From: CAMBDR01 sp046597185
Lineage (GTDB): Bacteria > Pseudomonadota > Gammaproteobacteria > Burkholderiales > Burkholderiaceae_D
DNA: 12,779 bases
Assembly (NCBI GenBank): GCA_046597185.1
Contig: JBKJLF010000702.1
Coordinates: 1 to 12,779 of the forward strand
Direction: 5' to 3'
Below are positions 8,737 through 12,779 of this stretch, piece by piece. Under the pieces are notes generated by a model, which was not told where the DNA came from, ran no database searches, and worked only from the letters and a program-made list of their open reading frames with translations. The position numbers and the translations under genes were made by a program. Within the stretch, counting starts at the first letter, position 1. Each line of letters begins with the position of its first letter.

Positions 8737-8929
8737 AGAAAATTTAACTTGGGCAAGGGTTGGGGCCGAAACAGGTCGGATAAAGTCAAGGTTACGCAGG
8801 CTGTACGGCTGGCTATTGTCGCATACCACACGGTAAGTTTCTATGTTTTTGCGGTGAAACAGGAAAAGCAAATATGGATATGGCTGTTTTGGCAACGCGC
8901 TTACCCAAATAAGCCAGTGCAACGGTGAA
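8737..8929 (-). other. Intergenic region upstream of purU
   Basis: This 193-bp stretch between the 606-aa gene and purU probably holds the purU promoter. It stays open in the purU frame for 62 codons, but the encoded peptide lacks ACT-family features. I see a TTGCCA-like -35 element but no convincing -10 partner. I recognise no riboswitch or strong terminator hairpin. Confidence 0.4.
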
Positions 8930-10750
8930 TTAACCTTGTTTCTGCCCGCCAGTGACTTGCAATTCGATTACGATACGCGGTCGGCAATTTGTATTCTCAC
9001 CTTTTGCAAATTCGATGACATCATCACGGGTTGTTCCCAGCCACTGCCCGATCAACAGTTCCGTCAAATATTGCGCCAAGGGAATAGCGGCTGAGCGCAC
9101 CTCATGGTAGCCAACGGTAAAGGTTTTTTGCGGCAACAGCTTTTTTGTCCCTCGTCTGATGGCGGTCAAATGCTTGGCGGGGATGACCAGCACCTCGCCC
9201 TTTGCTGCTATCAGCCAATACGTGGCGGTTTGCGACCAACGTAGAATGGTGTCAAGTTGCTCGGAATCTATCTTCCAGCTATCGGTGTGGGTGGTTTTTT
9301 TGTTGCGGTTGCTCTCCGATTGCTGCAAGGCAAGTGACTTTTTCACCTGCACCAGATCAACCCATGTGGCTTCAAAGTGGCCCTTTACATTTCCAGTGAT
9401 TAACCACGCCAAATCACAACCGTAGATGGGCTCTTCCTTGCTTTTTGATGTCGGGCGTTGTTTGGCCGTGAGGATGGGCGGATGTTTGCCGAACAATTGG
9501 ATGCGTGGCTGACTATCCCGAAATGCGAACTCCAGTTCCTTGATCAAGGCTTTGGTCAGCGCTTCTTCGATGTCGCCACCTTGGTCAACCACTTCCTGCG
9601 CAAATTGGTTGCAAGCACGCGCAATGCCAGTGGCGATGACGGTTTCAACATCGCCAGCACCCAACCATGTTTTCGACAAGGGCGTGAGTGGATGCGGAAA
9701 CATCGGCATACCATCCAGGTAGCGCGCTGCCGCATCGGCGAGGGCGCGTGGGAATTCAAAGTTGGCATCAGGGTCGTCATGAAAAAACGATTGCAAACCG
9801 CGTGCTTTCAGGCGGATTGCTTCATCGTCGTGTTGGGTGAGTTTGGCTAATGCAGCCATTACCTCGCTGTTGCTACTGGCCAATTGATACGTGATTGCCT
9901 CCACTGTTTGTCCAAGTTCTGACATTCGTGGCAGTAACCATGGCAAGGCACGCGCCCACAGGGTGGGATTGGCGGAGGTCAATTGATTCAATTCGGCGTG
10001 CAAGCCAGTCAATTCAAGCTTGTGCTGCCAGGCATTTCGTTCATATTCGGCCAGCTTTGCCAATAGCGCCCAGAGCTTGGTCATTGGCAAAATGGTGATG
10101 CCCACGTCCGCATTTTTGTGGGGACAAAATTTATCCAGAACCGCGCGGGTTGTTTGGATATTGGCTTCGCACTTTTCACTGGCGATGCGGGTGCCACAGG
10201 AAAAGCCCAATTCGAGTTCAAATGCGGCAGGTTTGGCGGCGATTGCCTCACAAATGATCTCGGGTAAGCCATGATATCCGAAATCAACCTGCCAAATTTC
10301 GCCTCGTGGGGCTGGGTTACCGCAATTTGCCCACGGCAGTCGAAAGAGCGTATCCAATTCAATATGCCCACCAACAAAGATTGAAACAAGCTTTTTGTTT
10401 ATGCTGGCTAACTTAGACCCTTCTGAGGCAGGCTTGCCATTAGTTTTCCACATCGCGACATTTGCGATCAAACCGGGCTTAAAATTCGCTAATGCCAATA
10501 TAAAGACGCAACCATTTGGGTGTTCAACCACCCGACACACCAGTTCCCGTCCTGGTGGCTCATTCCAGCGCTTGGTATCGCCGGCGATCTTTTCCAGGTT
10601 TTCTGCCTCAATCCAATCTATCGCCAGCGTGAATTTTTCCAGGTGGCGCGCCTCCAACCACCGCAACCCCGTCCAGTCATCTGTTTGGTTTAGCCATTGC
10701 GATAGTGAAGGGACGAGTTCTGCAATTGCGTTATCGGTGTATTTGCTCAT
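8930..10750 (-). CDS. Large accessory protein of unknown family with possible C-terminal PD-(D/E)XK nuclease core
   Basis: This 606-aa protein starts at the ATG at 10750, six bases after a run of ten Gs on the coding strand. It has no signal peptide or membrane segment, so it should be cytoplasmic. Residues 1-400 are not recognised; about 225-325 is predicted mainly helical (leucine-rich, HEAT-like look, not proven). Residues of about 400-515 resemble a restriction-endonuclease fold with a QxK variant. Candidate residues are an acidic helix (Glu405/Glu407), Asp446 in GCDLAWLI, then strand VDLVQVKKS with Gln468-x-Lys470, followed by a helix EQLDTILRWSQTATYWLI typical of the region after the core. 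Several Cys are scattered without a zinc-ribbon pattern. Its first 25 residues resemble the truncated remnant at 11847. A defence or DNA-processing role is inference; the gene itself is certain by length and coding quality. Confidence 0.85.
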   Translation of the reverse strand: MSKYTDNAIAELVPSLSQWLNQTDDWTGLRWLEARHLEKFTLAIDWIEAENLEKIAGDTKRWNEPPGRELVCRVVEHPNGCVFILALANFKPGLIANVAMWKTNGKPASEGSKLASINKKLVSIFVGGHIELDTLFRLPWANCGNPAPRGEIWQVDFGYHGLPEIICEAIAAKPAAFELELGFSCGTRIASEKCEANIQTTRAVLDKFCPHKNADVGITILPMTKLWALLAKLAEYERNAWQHKLELTGLHAELNQLTSANPTLWARALPWLLPRMSELGQTVEAITYQLASSNSEVMAALAKLTQHDDEAIRLKARGLQSFFHDDPDANFEFPRALADAAARYLDGMPMFPHPLTPLSKTWLGAGDVETVIATGIARACNQFAQEVVDQGGDIEEALTKALIKELEFAFRDSQPRIQLFGKHPPILTAKQRPTSKSKEEPIYGCDLAWLITGNVKGHFEATWVDLVQVKKSLALQQSESNRNKKTTHTDSWKIDSEQLDTILRWSQTATYWLIAAKGEVLVIPAKHLTAIRRGTKKLLPQKTFTVGYHEVRSAAIPLAQYLTELLIGQWLGTTRDDVIEFAKGENTNCRPRIVIELQVTGGQKQG

Positions 10751-10756
10751 TTTTCG

Positions 10757-10766
10757 CCCCCCCCCC
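10757..10766 (-). promoter_or_regulatory. Poly-G tract (10 G) at the ribosome-binding position
   Basis: Ten consecutive Cs on the + strand read as G10 on the coding strand, ending 6 nt before the ATG at 10750. No other Shine-Dalgarno is present, so the tract itself would have to serve as the ribosome binding site. A TGTAAT hexamer, one mismatch from a -10 box, lies 2 nt upstream of the tract, so the tract may also be the first transcribed sequence. Homopolymer G/C tracts of this length are classic slipped-strand phase-variation sites. Confidence 0.6.
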
Positions 10767-10852
10767 TATTACATCTCCGCCAATAATTGATTTAAGACGT
10801 GACATTAATCTGCCCAATAGCAAAATGGGGGTGGCGAATGACATGGCAAATA

Positions 10853-11080
10853 TCAAGCCAGATCAGGCCGTGTCCCATATTGCTTTTCAAACGAATCAAG
10901 CATGTATTGCAGCAAACCCTCAAGATTTTGCTGATCCGTATACATATCAGCCAAATCGTCTTCATTGATCACATCTGGGTCGGTCGCCTGCATGCGTTTG
11001 ATATTTTGATACACCGATTCGATAATCAGAACCCAGTCACCCATCGTCATTGGAATGGCAAAGCTATCAAGATTGGTCAT
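10853..11080 (-). CDS. Small acidic protein, candidate antitoxin/immunity partner
   Basis: This 75-aa protein has about 14 acidic and 4 basic residues (net about -10), with no export signal and a predicted helical fold: a helix at about 12-31, an acidic loop TDPDVINEDD, then helices at about 44-69. It begins 10 nt after the stop of the upstream toxin-like gene and has an excellent Shine-Dalgarno (AAGGAG at 11087-11092, 6 nt from the ATG) that overlaps that stop codon, so translation is coupled. Size, acidity, helical layout (N-helix, DP-containing acidic loop, helix pair, Pro near the C-terminus) and position downstream of the toxin resemble Tsi2, the 77-aa immunity protein of Tse2. Sequence identity is too low to claim by eye. 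The SD is stronger than that of the toxin, as expected if the antitoxin must be in excess. Confidence 0.75.
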   Translation of the reverse strand: MTNLDSFAIPMTMGDWVLIIESVYQNIKRMQATDPDVINEDDLADMYTDQQNLEGLLQYMLDSFEKQYGTRPDLA

Positions 11081-11086
11081 GGTAGT

Positions 11087-11092
11087 CTCCTT
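11087..11092 (-). promoter_or_regulatory. Strong Shine-Dalgarno of the antitoxin candidate
   Basis: AAGGAG on the coding strand, 6 nt before the ATG at 11080, overlaps the end of the TAA stop of the toxin-like gene. This fixes the start and indicates termination-reinitiation coupling. Confidence 0.8.
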
Positions 11093-11468
11093 AATTAACT
11101 TTTATGCACCGCAGTGCTAGCTCTTGCAACAGCCCTATGTATTTTATCAAAGGCATGTTCATTGAAGGTGCCAGCAAAAAATGATCTTGTCGGCCATGGC
11201 GGAGGTCACGCACCAAGCTCAGCCCTATCGGAAGTGGGGTACTCTTCGCCAGCTTCCATGTATTACGCTTGCTCGGGTCAAAGGTTGATGACAATGAAAT
11301 GCCGTTTCCATTGGCGATCACGACCTCTATTCCGTTGATGATTTGAACCGCAATGTCTTTCAGTGGTCTTGCGTTATCCAGTTTTGGGTGTGTGGCATTA
11401 CCAAAACGATACAAATCCAATAAAATTAAACTTGATGCTTCAATGAATAAAAATTCTGATTGGATCAT
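11091..11468 (-). CDS. Tse2-like (ADP-ribosyltransferase-type) toxin candidate
   Basis: I choose the ATG at 11468 (125 aa), with GAGG at 11478-11481 nine nt upstream; a TTG 15 nt further up is possible but overlaps that SD. The protein shows the layout I associate with Tse2-family toxin domains: LYRFGNA (19-25), RPLKDI (34-39), NGNGIS (53-58), Trp71, TPLPIGLSLVRDLR (77-90), DHFLLAP (95-101) and MPLIKYIGLL (105-114). Tse2 of Pseudomonas aeruginosa is a cytoplasm-acting, bacteriostatic T6SS effector with an ADP-ribosyltransferase-like fold, neutralised by Tsi2. Here no secretion genes are nearby and no signal peptide is visible, so a chromosomal toxin-antitoxin module is likelier than a secreted effector. 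The small acidic partner follows immediately. The surrounding DNA is AT-richer than the rest of the window, suggesting recent acquisition. Family assignment is by motif memory and unconfirmed. Confidence 0.7.
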   Translation of the reverse strand: MIQSEFLFIEASSLILLDLYRFGNATHPKLDNARPLKDIAVQIINGIEVVIANGNGISLSSTFDPSKRNTWKLAKSTPLPIGLSLVRDLRHGRQDHFLLAPSMNMPLIKYIGLLQELALRCIKVN

Positions 11469-11574
11469 GACAATTAACCTCAAAAAACAATTTCATAGGA
11501 TACCATGCTTGCTTGCAAAATATAAGGAATTTAGTTTAAAAAAATTTTAGCTGACCATGCGTTATCGCTAGCGC

Positions 11575-11605
11575 CATGAATAATCATGAAAGGCAAGTGT
11601 CATGA
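11575..11605. repeat. CATGA inverted/direct repeat cluster
   Basis: CATGA-ATAA-TCATG (11575-11588) is a perfect inverted repeat with 5-bp arms. TCATGA occurs at 11584-11589 and again at 11600-11605, a 16-bp period. The position, about 110 bp upstream of the toxin-like gene, would suit an operator. Confidence 0.4.
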
Positions 11606-11682
11606 GTACGGTATCTATAACTCACAAGCATTTCACGGTTTGAGATCCGAAAATTCAAAAGCTTTGTTATGCTGACAGGCTC

Positions 11683-11700
11683 TCGCCCACTAACGGGTGA
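11683..11700. other. 6-bp hairpin just after the truncated gene
   Basis: TCGCCC and GGGTGA pair (one G-T) around a 6-nt loop, starting four bases beyond the remnant's stop codon. There is no T-tract on either side, so it is not a canonical terminator. It may mark a rearrangement junction. Confidence 0.3.
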
Positions 11701-11703
11701 ACG

Positions 11704-11847
11704 TCATGCACATCGGCAGGCGCAATAGCCAGCCTGAATTTTCCATATGCGATTCTGTGAGCCAACCGCTTGCGCCATTGAATCAGGGTTGGTTTGTTTC
11801 AGCCATTGGGTTAAAGAAGTCACCGCGATTGCCAATTCTTTGTTCAT
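11704..11847 (-). pseudogene. Truncated N-terminal remnant of a paralogue of the 606-aa gene
   Basis: A 47-codon frame starts at the ATG at 11847, only 2 nt after the stop of the upstream gene, with AGGAG (11853-11857) 5 nt before it; the SD lies in the last codons of that gene. This is a genuine, coupled translation start. The first 25 residues (AIAVTSLTQWLKQTN) align with residues 8-24 of the 606-aa protein (AIAELVPSLSQWLNQTD), while the DNA is clearly diverged. After that the similarity ends and the frame closes with a Cys-rich tail. The simplest reading is a paralogous gene of which only the start survives, interrupted by the insertion or deletion that placed the toxin pair here. A real 47-aa peptide cannot be excluded. 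Confidence 0.55.
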
Positions 11848-11849
11848 TA

Positions 11850-12779
11850 TTACTCCTGTATTTTTCGCATCATCGGGATCAAAGTTCCAGGTACGGGCGG
11901 GCAAAGCCAAGCCCCCACCGTTTCGCCTTGGGCAACGCGGTACGGCGGTTGATGATCGTTGACATCCAGCTTGCCCATTTTCCAACCGTAACCCATGGTT
12001 TGCAATACCAGCAATGGCTCAAAAGTCTTGGGTGAATTGCCTCCCGCGTCCAGCCGCAGGCCATTGCGAAATGGTGATGTTCCAAAACCGATGGTCTCCT
12101 TTGCGATGCGCTCTTTTTTTGAAATCTTGTCTGCGCTTTGCCTTGCTTCTGCCATTTTCAGCAAATCATGAATGTCACGCTGCAAGCGTTGGTCTGTGCT
12201 CTCATTTCCCGCTTTGCGGTATGCGGCGACACGCGCAGCCAAAGTTTTACGTATCTCCAGAAAATCCGTTTCGTATTTATCGGCAAACTCCAGCAGTGCC
12301 GGGAAAGGTAAATCCGGGGAATAAGGCAAACTGCCCACCCCCATCATTTCGTCAAATTTGGCGCGTGTGCCGGCAATTGCATTGCCAGCTTCGGCAATAC
12401 CTTGCTCCATCGGCCCCCAACCGGGACTAATGCAGCCGATCACACTGGCCGGAACAATCAATAATTTGCCAACGGCGATCAATTCGTGCGCTTCTGATTG
12501 CATGAAAATGATGACATCTTCCGGCAATCTGGTTGCGTAGCCCCATGTGAAGCCCCTGTGCCTGCCGGACTTTTCCTTATACGTGTCACCAATTGCTAAC
12601 GTGTAACCCTTGCCCCAAGGGCCAAAATATTCCGCATCCAATTTGGTTGTGAATTCGCCAGAAACGGTCGCACCCTTCCACATCAGCAGAATAAAGTCCG
12701 CATACAAGCCCCAAAGCTTGACGATGGTACGAATTTCCTGCACGGTTCGTACTTCCAGCATCACATTAAACGCAGATGG
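11850..12779 (-). CDS. Accessory protein of unknown family, 5' partial
   Basis: The frame runs open to the window edge, so the start lies beyond 12779; about 309 residues are visible. GTG at 12764 and ATG at 12761 are in frame but have no visible SD and are probably internal. I do not recognise the family. Visible traits, numbered from the GTG at 12764: a beta-rich region with several aromatics (18-80), a hydrophobic segment ending IVPASVIGCISPGWGPMEQ (about 103-121) that looks like a conserved core, a Pro-rich SLPYSPDLPFP (145-155), and a charged helical stretch from about 160 to 225 that could form a coiled coil. A beta-rich C-terminal domain ends at PPVPGTLIPMM. There is no signal peptide or transmembrane helix in the visible part. 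It is coupled to the truncated downstream gene (2-nt gap), which suggests that this protein and a 606-aa-type protein once formed a two-gene unit. Confidence 0.8.
   Translation of the reverse strand, partial: PSAFNVMLEVRTVQEIRTIVKLWGLYADFILLMWKGATVSGEFTTKLDAEYFGPWGKGYTLAIGDTYKEKSGRHRGFTWGYATRLPEDVIIFMQSEAHELIAVGKLLIVPASVIGCISPGWGPMEQGIAEAGNAIAGTRAKFDEMMGVGSLPYSPDLPFPALLEFADKYETDFLEIRKTLAARVAAYRKAGNESTDQRLQRDIHDLLKMAEARQSADKISKKERIAKETIGFGTSPFRNGLRLDAGGNSPKTFEPLLVLQTMGYGWKMGKLDVNDHQPPYRVAQGETVGAWLCPPVPGTLIPMMRKIQE

Larger units (their letters stand above)
11469..11703 (-). promoter_or_regulatory. AT-rich intergenic region, probable toxin-antitoxin promoter/operator
   Basis: No gene is seen in these 235 bp. 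On the coding strand a run of A/T tracts (about 11531-11550) leads into TATATT, a near-consensus -10 without a good -35. Nearer the gene is an imperfect palindrome, CATGGTATCCTATG (about 11494-11507; 10 of 14 positions symmetric). Further upstream lie CATGA-centred repeats and an 8-bp perfect palindrome CGCTAGCG (11566-11573). These are candidate operator sites for autoregulation, none proven. Confidence 0.35.

Noticed and set aside
8737..8922. 62-codon N-terminal extension of purU
   Set aside because: The encoded peptide has no family similarity, and PurU proteins start at the ACT strand; the ATG at 8736 gives the normal length.
10801..10835. CCCA/TGGG hairpin after the antitoxin gene as terminator
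   Set aside because: Stem of four pairs, nine-nt loop and no U-tract on the coding strand.
11660..11720. Integron attC-like features (GTTATGC, CTAACGGG, GCATAAC) near the truncated gene
   Set aside because: No pair of RYYYAAC and GTTRRRY cores with the required spacing is found here or after the antitoxin gene, and no integrase is present.
10750..11850. Insertion sequence bringing in the toxin pair
   Set aside because: No transposase, terminal inverted repeats or flanking target duplications could be found by eye.
12014..12430. 138-codon plus-strand open frame opposite the partial accessory gene
   Set aside because: No ribosome binding site; it lies antisense to a better-supported coding frame, and its residue use looks random.

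Overview
The window looks like a chromosomal fragment of a Gram-negative proteobacterium, most likely a betaproteobacterium. The grounds are moderate-to-high GC coding sequence, Sec-type export signals, a periplasmic c-type cytochrome, tandem SCO domains and a standard purU. The exact lineage cannot be fixed from the sequence. No rRNA, tRNA, CRISPR array or recognisable transposase is present.

Region 1 (1-7868, + strand) is a tight four-gene operon for an exported copper/redox system. It holds the 3' two-thirds or so of a very large multicopper-oxidase-like cupredoxin protein (cut by the window edge), a secreted YVTN-type beta-propeller, a protein with two complete SCO copper-chaperone domains in tandem, and a cytochrome c fused to a periplasmic substrate-binding-like domain. 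The junctions are a 2-nt gap, a 4-nt ATGA overlap and a 14-nt overlap, so the genes are almost certainly co-transcribed. The layout recalls the operons of giant Mn(II)-oxidising multicopper oxidases (MofA/MnxG/McoA type). A plausible model is that the oxidase takes electrons from a metal or other substrate, the SCO protein loads its copper, and the cytochrome carries electrons away.

Region 2 (7870-8736, - strand) is purU, formyltetrahydrofolate deformylase. It converges on the operon with one base between the stop codons.

Region 3 (8930-12779, - strand) looks like an accessory island. In transcription order it holds a 5'-incomplete protein of unknown family; a truncated gene remnant with an excellent ribosome binding site whose N-terminus resembles that of the large gene further downstream; a compact AT-rich pair that I read as a Tse2-like toxin with a small acidic antitoxin/immunity protein; and a 606-aa protein of unknown family with a possible C-terminal PD-(D/E)XK nuclease core. 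A run of ten Gs on the coding strand sits exactly at the ribosome-binding position of the 606-aa gene, which suggests phase-variable expression. The toxin pair lies between the remnant and the intact gene, as though a toxin-antitoxin module had been inserted into an array of paralogous accessory genes. A role in defence for this island is inference.
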